This document shows positions 44,133 through 54,272 of a DNA stretch of 64,000 nucleotides, piece by piece. A program made the translations under genes and the position numbers. Source of the DNA: Nemesobacter sp965204665. GTDB taxonomy: Bacteria; Desulfobacterota_D; UBA1144; Nemesobacterales; Nemesobacteraceae. Each line of letters starts with the position of its first letter. The stretch's first letter is position 1. A model generated the notes under the pieces. The model was not told the origin of the DNA. It saw only the letters and a list, made by a program, of their open reading frames with translations, and made no database searches. The stretch covers positions 1,364,001 to 1,428,000 of the forward strand of contig OZ242002.1 of the NCBI GenBank assembly GCA_965204665.1, in the 5' to 3' direction.

Positions 44133-46556
44133 ATGGGTTCAGAGAAGACAGTTCAGGTGGCTCTGCCGATTTCTTCCGAGCAACTTTTCACATATTCGGT
44201 TCCGGACCATCTCATCGAAGGGCTCGCTCTGGGAAAACGGGTGTTTGTTCCCTTCGGAAATCGCAAGGCGATAGGGTACGTGGTGAAGGAAGATTCGGAG
44301 CAGGAAGTCGGTTTCAAACTGAAGGACATAATTGACATTCTGGACGAATCCCCGCTTTTCGATGAAAAGAGGCTTGAGTTCTTCAGACGCGTTTCCGAGT
44401 ATTACATGACGTCTCTGGGAGTTGTCCTGAAGTTCGCGCACCCTCTGGGTCTGGGTAAAAGCGTTGCCAGGACCGTCCGTATCACGGAGCAGGGAAAAGA
44501 CCGGCTGAGTAACGGAGATTCAAGAGGTCCCGAGAAAAAAATCCTGCAGACGCTGCTGCTCGAATCTCCGTTGCCTCTGGAGAAAGTTCTGGATCTGAGC
44601 GAAGGGATAACGATTGAGAACATAAACTCCGTTCAGAGGAAAAAATACGTGGAGTTTGATTACAGGATAGTAAGCGGCGAGAAGAAAAAGTATGAAAAAA
44701 TATACAGTTCTTCCTGCGAAGCCGGAAAAATTCAGGAAGTGAAGAAAAAAACTCCCGCCAAAGGCGCCGTACTGGAGTTTATATGCGGGCACGGCCCGGT
44801 TGCGGCCGCAGAACTCAAAGAAATATTCGGCGGATTCTCATCCCATATAAAATGGCTTCTCGATAACGGGTTCGTTTCTCTGCATCTCAAAGAAATCAGA
44901 AGAGACCCTTACGGGTCTTTTGATATTAAGGAAAGCGCTCCGTCGGAACTCACTCAAGATCAGCGGATGGCCGTTGAACGCATTACGCCGTATGTGGAGA
45001 ACCAGCGGTATAGATGCTTTCTTCTCCACGGGGTCACGGGAAGCGGAAAAACCGAGGTTTACATGAGAATTGCGAGCGAGGTTGTCAGGAGAAAAAAACA
45101 GGTGCTGATCATGGTTCCGGAAATAGCGCTTACCCCGCTTCTTGTACGCAGGTTCCGCTCCCGTTTCGGTGACGTCGTATCCGTGCTTCACAGCCTCCTC
45201 AGCGAAGGTGACAGGTTCAGTGTCTGGAGGAGGATTCGGAGCGGGGACATAAGCGTGGTGATAGGTCCGCGCTCCGCTGTTTTTGCCCCTTTCCCCTCAC
45301 CCGGACTGGTGGTGGTGGACGAAGAGCACGACTCTTCTTACAAACAGAGCAGTTCCCCGTGCTACAACGCTCGAGATGCCGCCGTCATGCTCGGAAGTTT
45401 GTACCGATGCCCAGTGATTCTCGGTTCCGCCACTCCTTCGCTCGAGTCTTATGCGAACACCCTGCGGGGAAAATATGAATACCTTTCGCTTCCGGCCAGG
45501 GTCGGAAAGAGCAGACTGCCCGAGGTGAAACTCGTGGATATGAAAAACATAAAGGAAAAGATATTCTCCCGGGCCCTTAAAGATGCTCTTTCAAGCAATT
45601 TCGCCCGCGGCGAGCAGTCGGTCTTATTTATCAACAGAAGAGGTTTTTCCAATTTCCTCGTATGCGCGGACTGCGGAGACCTTTTCAAGTGTCCGAACTG
45701 CTCGACCACTCTTACCTTTCATAAGAAAGATGTCTCCATCAGATGTCATTACTGCGGAATCAGGGAGAAGTTCAGGAATATATGCGCAGCCTGCGGCGGG
45801 GTGTATATGGCTGCGGGGCTCGGAACCCAGAGAATCGAGGAAGAGACGAGAAAGATTCTTCCCGCCGCCGATATTTCCGTTATGGACAGGGACACCGCCG
45901 GGGGAAAGACGAAACTTCTCGACCTTTACCGGAATCTCGAGTCGGGGAAAACAGATGTTCTCATAGGAACCCAGATGATCGCCAAGGGACATGACTTGCC
46001 CGGGGTTACGCTGGTCGGAGTGGTTTCCGCCGACCATATGCTCGCCATCCCTGATTTTCGTTCGGGAGAAAGGACGTTTCAGATGCTTACCCAGGTGGCC
46101 GGAAGGACGGGAAGGGGAAAAAAACCGGGCAGGGTTATTCTGCAGACCTACAATCCAGAACATCCTTCCGTGGAGTTTGCCGTCACGCATAACAGTTCGG
46201 GGTTTCTGGAAGAGGAGCTCGAACTCAGAAAATCACTTGATCAACCTCCCTTCACCAGGCTCGTATCCATAAGAATGAGCGGTATGAAAGAGGAGATGAC
46301 AAGAATTTTCACGGAAAAAGCGAGACGAACCGCAGAGAAGCTCACACGCCCGTTTCCGCCCGGAGAGCTCAGAGTGCTGGGTCCTTCGGAAGCGCCTATA
46401 TATAAAATGAAAAACAGATTCAGATGGCAGATGATTCTGGCTTCGCGTAATATCGCCGTGCTCAGAAAATACTCACGCGTTCTTTATGATTCATTGAAAA
46501 ATGATGCCGAGGGAATTAACCTTACGCTCGATATAGACCCTCATGAATTCATGTAA
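44133..46556 (+). CDS. priA: Primosomal protein N' (replication restart helicase PriA)
   Basis: The 807-residue protein has the N-terminal 3'-DNA-binding domain, a helicase core with Walker A LLHGVTGSGKTEVYM and DEEH box VVVDEEHDSSYKQ, and two zinc sites from CADCGDLFKCPNC to CHYCG and CAACGG. GTQMIAKGHD and QVAGRTGRG complete the helicase. It reloads DnaB at stalled forks. glnE starts 5 bp after its stop. Confidence 0.96.
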   Translation: MGSEKTVQVALPISSEQLFTYSVPDHLIEGLALGKRVFVPFGNRKAIGYVVKEDSEQEVGFKLKDIIDILDESPLFDEKRLEFFRRVSEYYMTSLGVVLKFAHPLGLGKSVARTVRITEQGKDRLSNGDSRGPEKKILQTLLLESPLPLEKVLDLSEGITIENINSVQRKKYVEFDYRIVSGEKKKYEKIYSSSCEAGKIQEVKKKTPAKGAVLEFICGHGPVAAAELKEIFGGFSSHIKWLLDNGFVSLHLKEIRRDPYGSFDIKESAPSELTQDQRMAVERITPYVENQRYRCFLLHGVTGSGKTEVYMRIASEVVRRKKQVLIMVPEIALTPLLVRRFRSRFGDVVSVLHSLLSEGDRFSVWRRIRSGDISVVIGPRSAVFAPFPSPGLVVVDEEHDSSYKQSSSPCYNARDAAVMLGSLYRCPVILGSATPSLESYANTLRGKYEYLSLPARVGKSRLPEVKLVDMKNIKEKIFSRALKDALSSNFARGEQSVLFINRRGFSNFLVCADCGDLFKCPNCSTTLTFHKKDVSIRCHYCGIREKFRNICAACGGVYMAAGLGTQRIEEETRKILPAADISVMDRDTAGGKTKLLDLYRNLESGKTDVLIGTQMIAKGHDLPGVTLVGVVSADHMLAIPDFRSGERTFQMLTQVAGRTGRGKKPGRVILQTYNPEHPSVEFAVTHNSSGFLEEELELRKSLDQPPFTRLVSIRMSGMKEEMTRIFTEKARRTAEKLTRPFPPGELRVLGPSEAPIYKMKNRFRWQMILASRNIAVLRKYSRVLYDSLKNDAEGINLTLDIDPHEFM

Positions 46557-46561
46557 GAGCC

Positions 46562-49426
46562 GTGGAGAAAAAAGCAATCATTGTCGATGCGGAAAACGCC
46601 GAGCGGACCGTCGGGAGATTCGAGGAAGTAAACGGCCCGCTTGATGCGGAAAAAAAGAAGATACTGCAGATGGTATCCTCCCACAGCAGGTTCCTGGGCA
46701 ACTCGATCATACGGAATCCCCGCACCCTTGGTATGCTCGCCAACGAGAAATCTCTTGTGAAAAAAAGGACGCTCTCCGCTCACCGCGGTCCGCTTCGTAC
46801 AATCGTGAAAAACTCCAGGGACTCCGCTCATCTGTCGGAAAAACTCAAGGAGTACAAATATAAAGAGCTCTGTAGAATAATTTACAGAGAGATCGGAGGG
46901 TTGTGCGAATTCCGGCATACCCTTGAGGAGATATCCGATCTGGCCGTTGCTATAGTGAGGGCTGTACTTGATTTCTACAGACAGTCGGTGCGGGGCTCGG
47001 AAGAATTCGAGTTCGTGGTGCTCGGCATGGGGAAGTTGGGCGGTCGCCTTCTTAATCTGAGTTCCGATATAGACTTGATCTATCTGTACAGAAACGAGCA
47101 GTACTCGGAGGAGATACTCAGGCTTTCTTCTTCCATAACCAAGGCGATAAGTTCCATCTCGGCCGGAGGTTTTCTGTACAGGGTCGACCTGGGGCTCCGT
47201 CCCGGAGGCAACATGAGTCCCGTCGCGGTGTCGATTGACGGCGCTCTTGAACATTACTTCCATTGGGCGGAAACATGGGAAAGAGCGGTGCTGCTGAAGA
47301 CCACGCCTATAGCCGGAGACCTGGAACTGGGTTTCGAGTTCATACGGGAGGTTGAACCGGTCGTATACCGTAAGCTGCTTGATTACGAGTCCATAGAGGA
47401 TCTCAAGAGCATGAAGGAGAGACTTGAGGGCCTGCGCAAAAAAAACGACGTGAAGCTCGGTCGGGGAGGCATCAGAGAGATTGAGTTTTTCGTGCAGGTG
47501 ACTCAACTTATAAGCGGCGGGACGGTGAAGAAGTTCAAGGGTCTTCTCAACACCCTCGACGGTCTTGAGGCTATGGCCGAATCCGGATTCATAACTCGAA
47601 GCGTGGGACAGGAGATGTCCCGCTGTTATCTTTTTCTCAGGAAGGTGGAGCATTCCGTTCAGTTGTGGGAAGAGAGGCAGACTCACATGATTCCCGAGGA
47701 TGAGGAGGCGTTGTCGAGAATTTCCGCCAGGATGGGTTTTGCGAACAATACGGATTTTATGTCCGCTTACGAAGAAATCACTTCCCTTGTTCTCAAAAAC
47801 TACAGGGACTTGTTCTTCAAGCCCAGCATGGAGGTTGAGGAGAAGGGAAAGGAGTTCTGGGAAGTTGCGGAGTTCGCGGCTACGGAGGACATAGACCGTG
47901 AAGAGGCGGCCGTTTCACTGCGGTTCTTTGTCTTCCAATTGCTGCTGGAGGGAGACATAGACCGCGAGGAGGCGGTCGTTTCACTGCAGAATCTCGGTTT
48001 CGAGTCTCCTGACACCGCAGCCGACATCATATTGAAACTTCTGGATCCGAGGAGGTCCGGACTTACCGAAAAGGGCAGGATGCTTTCAAAGAAAGTGGTG
48101 CCGGCTTTTCTTTCGGAGATTCTTAAGCAGAGCAGTCCGGATACGACCCTTCTCAACCTCGACAGGTTTCTCTCCGGTATCAGCTCCAAAATGTCCGTCT
48201 ATGCGCTTCTCAATGAAAACTCCAGAATCATATCACTCCTTACGAAACTTTTCTCAAGAAGCGGAATGCTCTCGGATTTTCTCATAAGACATCCCGAGTA
48301 TCTCGACTCGGTCATTCTTAAGGATGTGGCCGGCTTTTACGACTCGAAAGAGTCCATGGATGCCGCGCTTCGCGAAGAATTGCGCAGTCAGGAGTTTTTC
48401 GAGGACAGGTTGGATGCTCTGCGCAGTTTCAAGAACATCGAGTCGCTCAAACTCTGCTTCAGAGAACTTTCCGGAGATATTGATCCCCTGCATGTGGGCA
48501 GGTATCTGTCCATGGTCGCCGATGTGGTGATGGACTCGAGCCTCGAGATGGCCAGGGAAAATCTCCAGGTTTCCCCGGAGAAAAGGGAACTGGTCAAAAA
48601 CATGATAGTGCTCGGACTCGGAAAACTCGGAGGCGGGGAGATGAGTTACACTTCCGACCTTGATATAATATTCATCTACGAAGGGAACGACCACGAACTT
48701 TTTTCCAGATACGGACAGAGGTTCATATCCAATCTTTCGGTCTACACATCCAAAGGGTTCTGCTACAAGGTGGATCTGGAGTTGCGCCCCTCGGGGAAAT
48801 CGGGCGCTCTCGTCACGTCGCTGGACGCTTTCGCGGACTATCATGCTTCAAGCGCCCTTACTTGGGAGAGACAGTCCCTCGTCAAGGCGAGAGTGGTGGC
48901 GGGCAACCGCGAGTTGGGTAAAAAAGTGACGACCATCATAGACAATTTCGTTTACTCGGGACCTATTGCCGAGGATTTTCACGAGGAGATATACAGACTG
49001 CGCCTGAGAATCGAGAACGAACTGTCGAACGAAAATGAATCCATGTTCAATCTCAAGTCCGGCAAGGGCGGGATAATAGACATCGAGTTTCTGGTACAGA
49101 TGCTTCAACTTGCGCACGGCAGGGAAAATCCGGCCGTAAGAACCGTAAACACCATGGAGGCCGTACGCGCTCTCGGCGATGCCGGGTTCATGGAGAGCGC
49201 GGAATCCGAGACTCTCGCCGAAGGATATATCTTTCTCAGAAGAATGGGCAACCTTCTCAGTCTGCTGAACGAGAGAACAAAAAATGAAATATCCCGGACC
49301 GACTTCGAAAGAATGGCGGAGGAATTCGATTTCGGCGGACGAGGAGATTCGCTTAGAACCGAATATCTTCGCGTGACCGGGGAAATCAGGGCTATTTACG
49401 ACAAGTATTTCCTCGGAACATCCTGA
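46562..49426 (+). CDS. glnE: Glutamine synthetase adenylyltransferase/deadenylase
   Basis: The 954-residue protein has two nucleotidyltransferase domains: VLGMGKLGGRLLNLSSDIDL near residue 160 and VLGLGKLGGGEMSYTSDLDI near 685. The first removes and the second adds AMP on glutamine synthetase in response to nitrogen state. The start is GTG at 46562. A 22-residue internal duplication lies in the linker (DIDREEAAVSL and DIDREEAVVSL, 47888-48019). The next gene starts at its stop codon. Confidence 0.95.
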   Translation: MEKKAIIVDAENAERTVGRFEEVNGPLDAEKKKILQMVSSHSRFLGNSIIRNPRTLGMLANEKSLVKKRTLSAHRGPLRTIVKNSRDSAHLSEKLKEYKYKELCRIIYREIGGLCEFRHTLEEISDLAVAIVRAVLDFYRQSVRGSEEFEFVVLGMGKLGGRLLNLSSDIDLIYLYRNEQYSEEILRLSSSITKAISSISAGGFLYRVDLGLRPGGNMSPVAVSIDGALEHYFHWAETWERAVLLKTTPIAGDLELGFEFIREVEPVVYRKLLDYESIEDLKSMKERLEGLRKKNDVKLGRGGIREIEFFVQVTQLISGGTVKKFKGLLNTLDGLEAMAESGFITRSVGQEMSRCYLFLRKVEHSVQLWEERQTHMIPEDEEALSRISARMGFANNTDFMSAYEEITSLVLKNYRDLFFKPSMEVEEKGKEFWEVAEFAATEDIDREEAAVSLRFFVFQLLLEGDIDREEAVVSLQNLGFESPDTAADIILKLLDPRRSGLTEKGRMLSKKVVPAFLSEILKQSSPDTTLLNLDRFLSGISSKMSVYALLNENSRIISLLTKLFSRSGMLSDFLIRHPEYLDSVILKDVAGFYDSKESMDAALREELRSQEFFEDRLDALRSFKNIESLKLCFRELSGDIDPLHVGRYLSMVADVVMDSSLEMARENLQVSPEKRELVKNMIVLGLGKLGGGEMSYTSDLDIIFIYEGNDHELFSRYGQRFISNLSVYTSKGFCYKVDLELRPSGKSGALVTSLDAFADYHASSALTWERQSLVKARVVAGNRELGKKVTTIIDNFVYSGPIAEDFHEEIYRLRLRIENELSNENESMFNLKSGKGGIIDIEFLVQMLQLAHGRENPAVRTVNTMEAVRALGDAGFMESAESETLAEGYIFLRRMGNLLSLLNERTKNEISRTDFERMAEEFDFGGRGDSLRTEYLRVTGEIRAIYDKYFLGTS
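47888..47987 (+). repeat. Internal duplication in glnE
   Basis: A 34-nt unit at 47888-47921 recurs at 47954-47987 with three mismatches, in frame at a 66-bp interval. The protein therefore repeats DIDREEA-VSL in the linker between its two catalytic halves. Confidence 0.85.
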
Positions 49427-50838
49427 TGGGAAGAAGATGCGTATTCTTCCTTGCCGACGGAGCCAGATTGGACGTTATGTCCCGCCTGCTTCAGAAAGGG
49501 GACCTCGAGAATATACAGAAGTACGTGGTCGAGCCCGGAGCGCTTATCAGGGGAGTGACCGTTTTCCCGTCCACTACCGGCCCCGCATATGTTCCCTATC
49601 TTTTCGGTAGGTTTCCGGGCAGATGCAATCTCCCGGGTATCAGATGGTTCGACAGAAGGTACTATGAAGGGAATCCGTTTTCTCTCAGAAGGTTCAGAAG
49701 TTATGCGGGGCCGCAGTCATTTCTCGTAAACAGGGATCTGGAGAGTTCCACTCCCTCGCTCTTCAATCTGATCCCGAAAAGCGTGAGCATACTCAATGAG
49801 ATGACCGGCGGTATGGGGGCTTCGGGAAAGAACAGGACCAGATATCTGAAGTACTATCTGATGATGAAGAGCCATTTCACCGAAAGAAGCGACAGTGTCG
49901 ACGAAGTAGCCGGAAAAATACTCGAGGATTCTCTGGACAGTTCTCCGGAGTTCATATTCTGCGTTCTGACAAGCATTGATTCCTACTCTCACCGGTATCA
50001 CCCTTTTCACCGCAGGGTCATTGATTCCTACAGAAGGCTCGACCGTTCTGTGGGGGCGGTCGCGGAGAAAATCAGGAAATCCCGGGGGCTTGACGATACA
50101 CTTTTTGTCATCGGAAGCGATCATGGACTTACCGCCACCCACTCTCATTTTGATTCCCTGGGTTTTTTACGCAACAGGGGGTTTCGGCCTCTTTACTATA
50201 CGAACGTGCTGAGACATTATCTTGATGCGGATTCATCCGTCATGGTGTCGGGAAACTCGATGGCTCATTACTATTTCAGGGGAGAGAAGGGGTGGACAGA
50301 ACGCGCGGCGGCTGACAGAACTCGGGAGATTTCGGACAGTCTCTGTTCTCTTCCGGCGACGGACCTCGTCTGCGTTGCATCGGGCGGCGACGGACAGGAG
50401 GTAAGCGTGAGGAACTCCGGCGGAGAGGCGGCTCTCGGATTCTGCGGTGAAGACCGAATTTATTATCGCTGTATTTCCGGAAACCCTCTAGGATACGACT
50501 TCCGCTCACGGGAGATGACTTCTTCTGAGTCCCTAGACCTCACCATCAATTCGGATTACCCCGACGCGCCGATGCAGATTCTGCAGCTTTTCGAGTCGTC
50601 CAGAACGGGAGATGTGGTGTTGAGCGCAAGACCCGGCTACGACCTCCGGTCAGCGCACGAGAACCCCGAACACCGCGGTTCTCACGGCTCTCTGCATAAA
50701 GACCATATGCTGGTCCCCGTACTTTTGAGCATTCCCGCAGTCCGCGATTACGCGCGTACCGCGGATGTCTTTCCGACCATTCTGCGTTATCTGGATATTG
50801 ATGTTCCCGAGGGTATCGACGGGTGCGGTCTGTCCTGA
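49426..50838 (+). CDS. Alkaline-phosphatase-superfamily phosphodiesterase
   Basis: The 470-residue protein resembles type I phosphodiesterase/nucleotide pyrophosphatases. The first metal Asp lies in FFLADGARLD, a candidate nucleophile Thr in FPSTTGPAYVPYLFG, and the second metal set in IGSDHGLTATHSH, with a later RGSHGSLHKDHMLVP. It has no signal peptide, so it is probably cytoplasmic. The substrate is unknown; a lipid headgroup or phosphoglycan are options. Its ATG touches the glnE stop. Confidence 0.82.
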   Translation: MGRRCVFFLADGARLDVMSRLLQKGDLENIQKYVVEPGALIRGVTVFPSTTGPAYVPYLFGRFPGRCNLPGIRWFDRRYYEGNPFSLRRFRSYAGPQSFLVNRDLESSTPSLFNLIPKSVSILNEMTGGMGASGKNRTRYLKYYLMMKSHFTERSDSVDEVAGKILEDSLDSSPEFIFCVLTSIDSYSHRYHPFHRRVIDSYRRLDRSVGAVAEKIRKSRGLDDTLFVIGSDHGLTATHSHFDSLGFLRNRGFRPLYYTNVLRHYLDADSSVMVSGNSMAHYYFRGEKGWTERAAADRTREISDSLCSLPATDLVCVASGGDGQEVSVRNSGGEAALGFCGEDRIYYRCISGNPLGYDFRSREMTSSESLDLTINSDYPDAPMQILQLFESSRTGDVVLSARPGYDLRSAHENPEHRGSHGSLHKDHMLVPVLLSIPAVRDYARTADVFPTILRYLDIDVPEGIDGCGLS

Positions 50839-50847
50839 ATGCGGTTT

Positions 50848-51345
50848 TCAGGAAAAGATTTCCTCTATCTTGGAATTCACCTCGTCTTCTTTCTCTCCGA
50901 GCGCTATGGAAACTTCCTTCACCAGATGTGAAAGCGCGTTTTCCCTTATCCTCTTTTCGCCGAAAGAAAGATTCTTCACTTCTCTCAGGTGGTTTATGTC
51001 TCTTAGCACCGTTGCTATCTCGTAGATGTCGCCGCTTTTCACCTTGTCTGCGTACTCCTTGTATCTCTTGTTCCAACTCTGTCCTCCGGGATTGGGAGTG
51101 TCGGGAGCCTGCTTCCGGAGTATGTCCAGGATTTTCTTGACCTCCTTTTTTCCGATGACTGGCCTCAGTCCGACCGAGTCCACGTTGTCGGTGGGAACCA
51201 TGAGTGTCACGTTGCTTTGAAGAACATTGAGTACATAGAAAAATTTCTTGGAGCCCAGTATTTCTTTTTCCTCGACCCCCTGAACTTCAACTACTCCGTG
51301 CACCGGGTATACGGCATTCTGTCCTACTTCAAATTGAGTGCTCAT
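50848..51345 (-). CDS. carD: CarD/CdnL-family transcription factor
   Basis: The 165-residue protein has the RNA-polymerase-interacting Tudor-like domain (FEVGQNAVYPVHGVVEVQ, LMVPTDNVDSVGLRPV) and a helical DNA-binding tail with WNKRYKEYADKVKSGD. CarD/CdnL stabilises open complexes at rRNA and housekeeping promoters. The gene stands alone, convergent with the phosphodiesterase gene. Confidence 0.95.
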   Translation of the reverse strand: MSTQFEVGQNAVYPVHGVVEVQGVEEKEILGSKKFFYVLNVLQSNVTLMVPTDNVDSVGLRPVIGKKEVKKILDILRKQAPDTPNPGGQSWNKRYKEYADKVKSGDIYEIATVLRDINHLREVKNLSFGEKRIRENALSHLVKEVSIALGEKEDEVNSKIEEIFS

Positions 51346-51422
51346 TATTAGTTAAATTATATGGGCTACAACTATAACCGATTAACCGGCAGATTGCCAA
51401 AAAACGCACATGGAAAGCTGTT

Positions 51423-52625
51423 TTGACGGATAAAACCTGTGATTTTCTCATCGTCGGGGCCGGGGTTCTGGGTCTTGCCGCAGCGAATGAACTTCTTGCT
51501 CGCGGTCTTAAGGATATAATCGTACTGGAGAAGGAAAAAAGTCTGGGCATGCACGGAAGCGGCCGCAACAGCGGTGTTCTGCATGCCGGAGTGTACTATC
51601 CCCCGGATTCCTTGAAAGCCGGACACTGTGTGGAAGGCAACGGACTTCTGAGGAGTTTCTGTGAGGAGAACGGTGTTGATATCCGTCTCTGCGGGAAGGT
51701 TATAGTCGCTTCATCCGAAGAGAAACTGGACGGGCTTCTGTCGCTGCAGAAAAGAGCTGAAAAAAACGGAGTCAGATCATATCTTGTCGATGAAGAGGAA
51801 CTTGCGGAAATAGAACCTCACGCAACTACGTTCGAAAAGGCCATATATTCTCCCGATACGGCCGTATTCGATCCCATGGGAGTTCTTCATGCCATGCGCG
51901 CAAGGGTGACTGAAAAAGGTAAAGTCCGCATTCTTTTCAATACGGCTTTTACAGGAAGAAAAGACGACAGCACGGTTCTTACCAGCAGAGGGGAGATAGG
52001 ATACGGAAAACTCGTAAACATGGCGGGTCTTCATTCGGACACGGTCGCGCGCAGTTACGGCATCGGATCCCGATACAGAGCTATTCCCTTTATGGGGACC
52101 TACAGAGAAGTTGTGCGGAGCGGTTCTCATCTGGTCCGCGGCAACATCTATCCTGTTCCTGATCCCGAAATGCCTTTTCTGGGAGTGCATTTTACGAAAA
52201 GCACATCCGGAAGAGTGTTCGCCGGTCCCACGGCCGTACCGGTTTTCGGCAGGGAGAGTTACAGGTTCGCGGAAGATCTCGGGCTTGAATCGTTTCAGTT
52301 TCTTTACAGAAATTTGACAATGTTGATAACCGATGATGCTTTCAGGGCCAATGCGTTTTCGGAGGCGAAGAAATACCTCGGGGAGTATTTTTACAAGGAA
52401 GCCCGGAAACTTGTTCCCGCGCTTCTGCCCGAACACCTCGAACCTTCCGGTAAAACCGGTATCCGTTCCCAACTTGTGGACTGGAAGAAGAAAAAACTTG
52501 TTACGGATTATGTCGTCTGCAGGGAGAAAAACAGCGTCCATGTGTTGAACGCCGTATCGCCGGCCTTCACGTCCTCAATGTCGTTTGCAAAGCATGTGGT
52601 GGATTTCCTGATTGAAGAAGAATAG
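51423..52625 (+). CDS. lhgO: L-2-hydroxyglutarate dehydrogenase/oxidase
   Basis: The 400-residue FAD-dependent protein begins with the dinucleotide motif DFLIVGAGVLGLAAANEL and has the LhgO-type GRNSGVLHAGVYYPPDSLKA and VHFTKSTSGRVFAGPTA segments. It oxidises L-2-hydroxyglutarate, a metabolic by-product, feeding electrons to quinone or oxygen. I read a TTG start at 51423 (MTDKTCDFLI). Confidence 0.92.
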   Translation: MTDKTCDFLIVGAGVLGLAAANELLARGLKDIIVLEKEKSLGMHGSGRNSGVLHAGVYYPPDSLKAGHCVEGNGLLRSFCEENGVDIRLCGKVIVASSEEKLDGLLSLQKRAEKNGVRSYLVDEEELAEIEPHATTFEKAIYSPDTAVFDPMGVLHAMRARVTEKGKVRILFNTAFTGRKDDSTVLTSRGEIGYGKLVNMAGLHSDTVARSYGIGSRYRAIPFMGTYREVVRSGSHLVRGNIYPVPDPEMPFLGVHFTKSTSGRVFAGPTAVPVFGRESYRFAEDLGLESFQFLYRNLTMLITDDAFRANAFSEAKKYLGEYFYKEARKLVPALLPEHLEPSGKTGIRSQLVDWKKKKLVTDYVVCREKNSVHVLNAVSPAFTSSMSFAKHVVDFLIEEE

Positions 52626-52796
52626 CCGGAGTTCAGTCTGTATAAATCCGTGTTTTAACCGCTTGGAATCGCTGAGAGGGAAATGACATGTCCTGATGGC
52701 TTCTTATCTTGAAAAATCCGAAGGATTCTGTTTAATATTCAGGCGGTCGTTTCGTCTTCTGGAGGCTGCGTTCAACTTTGACTGATCGGACCGAAA

Positions 52797-54068
52797 ATGC
52801 CTGAACGGATAATCCTGAGAAACTACATCAACAGGGAGAATTCACATACCATCGAGTCATATCTTCGCTCCGGCGGATATTCCGCCGTCAGAAAAGCTTT
52901 TGCGATGGCTCCCGAAGAAGTGACCGCCGCGGTCAAGAAATCGGGTCTCAGGGGCAGGGGAGGGGCCGGTTTTCCGGCCGGTATAAAATGGAGTTTTATT
53001 CCGCCCGATTCAAAAAAACCCGTTTATCTCTGCTGTAATGCCGATGAAAGCGAGCCGGGGAGTTTCAAGGACAGGGAAATTCTGGAAAAAGACCCTCATC
53101 AGATGATAGAGGGGATAATAATCGCCTGCTACGCGATCGGTTCCCACAAGGCATACATATATATAAGAGGGGAGATGCCCTACGGGGCTAAGAGGATACA
53201 GCAGGCCATTGAAGAAGCCTACCACTATGGTTATCTGGGAAAGAATGTCCTTCTCACGGGTTTCGATATTGATTTGAAGTTGTATATCGGCGCAGGCGCC
53301 TATATCTGCGGAGAGGAAACAGGACTTCTTGAGTCCATAGAGGGGAAAAAGGGAGAACCCAGGCCCAAACCTCCTTTTCCGGCGCAGGTGGGTCTTTTCG
53401 GTTGTCCCACCATAGTCAACAATGTGGAGACGCTTGCATGCGTTCCGCACATAATAAACAACGGCGCGGACTGGTTCTCTTCAATAGGGGTTCCGAGAAA
53501 CACGGGAACCAAGATTTTCGGGCTGAGCGGATGCGTTAACAATCCCGGACTCTATGAACTTCCCCTGGGGATAAATCTCCGTGAGTTGATTGACGAATAC
53601 GGCGGCGGGATTTTCTTCGGAAGAAAGATAAAAGCTGTTTCTCCGGGCGGGTCCTCGTCGGCGGTTTTCAGTGCCGATGAACTGGATATTTCGATGGATT
53701 TTGATTCAATCGCAGCTGCGGGCTCCATGCTGGGCACAGCCGGCGTTACGGTCATGGACGACACGGTGAGTATGATAAAAGTCGCCCGCAACCTCGCCCA
53801 TTTCTACAGAGATGAGTCATGCGGACAGTGCGTTCAGTGCAGAGAAGGAACATGGTGGCTTGAGAAGATGCTGAGAGATATTGATGAAGGCAGAGGTTCT
53901 CTTGAATACCTGGACATAATACTTGACGCATGCTCCCAGATGAGTGGGACGACCATATGTGCTCTTGCCGACGGTTGCGCTATGCCGGTTGCGTCTATAG
54001 TCAGGAAATTCAGAGATGAGTTTGAAGGTCATATAATTGAGAACTGTGGTCGGATTTCAAACAACTAA
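52797..54068 (+). CDS. nuoF: NADH-quinone oxidoreductase subunit F
   Basis: The 423-residue protein is the NADH-oxidising, FMN-containing subunit. The NADH site GLRGRGGAGFPAGIKW, FMN-site CNADESEPGSFKDR and GAYICGEETGLLESIEG are present. The N3 cluster ligands are C342, C345, C348 (CGQCVQC) and C388. It stands alone, without nuoE or nuoG, so complex I genes are dispersed in this genome. The CRISPR-Cas locus begins 205 bp downstream. Confidence 0.97.
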   Translation: MPERIILRNYINRENSHTIESYLRSGGYSAVRKAFAMAPEEVTAAVKKSGLRGRGGAGFPAGIKWSFIPPDSKKPVYLCCNADESEPGSFKDREILEKDPHQMIEGIIIACYAIGSHKAYIYIRGEMPYGAKRIQQAIEEAYHYGYLGKNVLLTGFDIDLKLYIGAGAYICGEETGLLESIEGKKGEPRPKPPFPAQVGLFGCPTIVNNVETLACVPHIINNGADWFSSIGVPRNTGTKIFGLSGCVNNPGLYELPLGINLRELIDEYGGGIFFGRKIKAVSPGGSSSAVFSADELDISMDFDSIAAAGSMLGTAGVTVMDDTVSMIKVARNLAHFYRDESCGQCVQCREGTWWLEKMLRDIDEGRGSLEYLDIILDACSQMSGTTICALADGCAMPVASIVRKFRDEFEGHIIENCGRISNN

Positions 54069-54205
54069 GCTGCCTATTGTGGTTCTGTTGCTCACATAAT
54101 ACCATGCGTTGTAAGACACTCATTGAGCAGCGCGAATATCTCCCTGCAGTCAGACCTGAAGAACCCAACGGTCAGGGGTATGGAATCGAAAGACAGTACT
54201 TTGGA

Positions 54206-54233
54206 TTGACTGTGGTCGTGTCTTTGATATATT
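54206..54233 (+). promoter_or_regulatory. Candidate promoter of the cas operon
   Basis: TTGACT (54206-54211) and TATATT (54228-54233) are spaced by 16 bp, 40 bp before the csb1 start. A strong aggagg at 54259-54264 precedes its ATG at 54273. Confidence 0.7.
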
Positions 54234-54272
54234 GCTTGAGCCATCCCACAAATTTTTCAGGAGGAAAAACAA

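Noticed and set aside
54069..54205. Possible degenerate CRISPR repeat or CreTA-like RNA upstream of the cas promoter.
   Set aside because: Only a few bases resemble the repeat end and no repeat hairpin is present.
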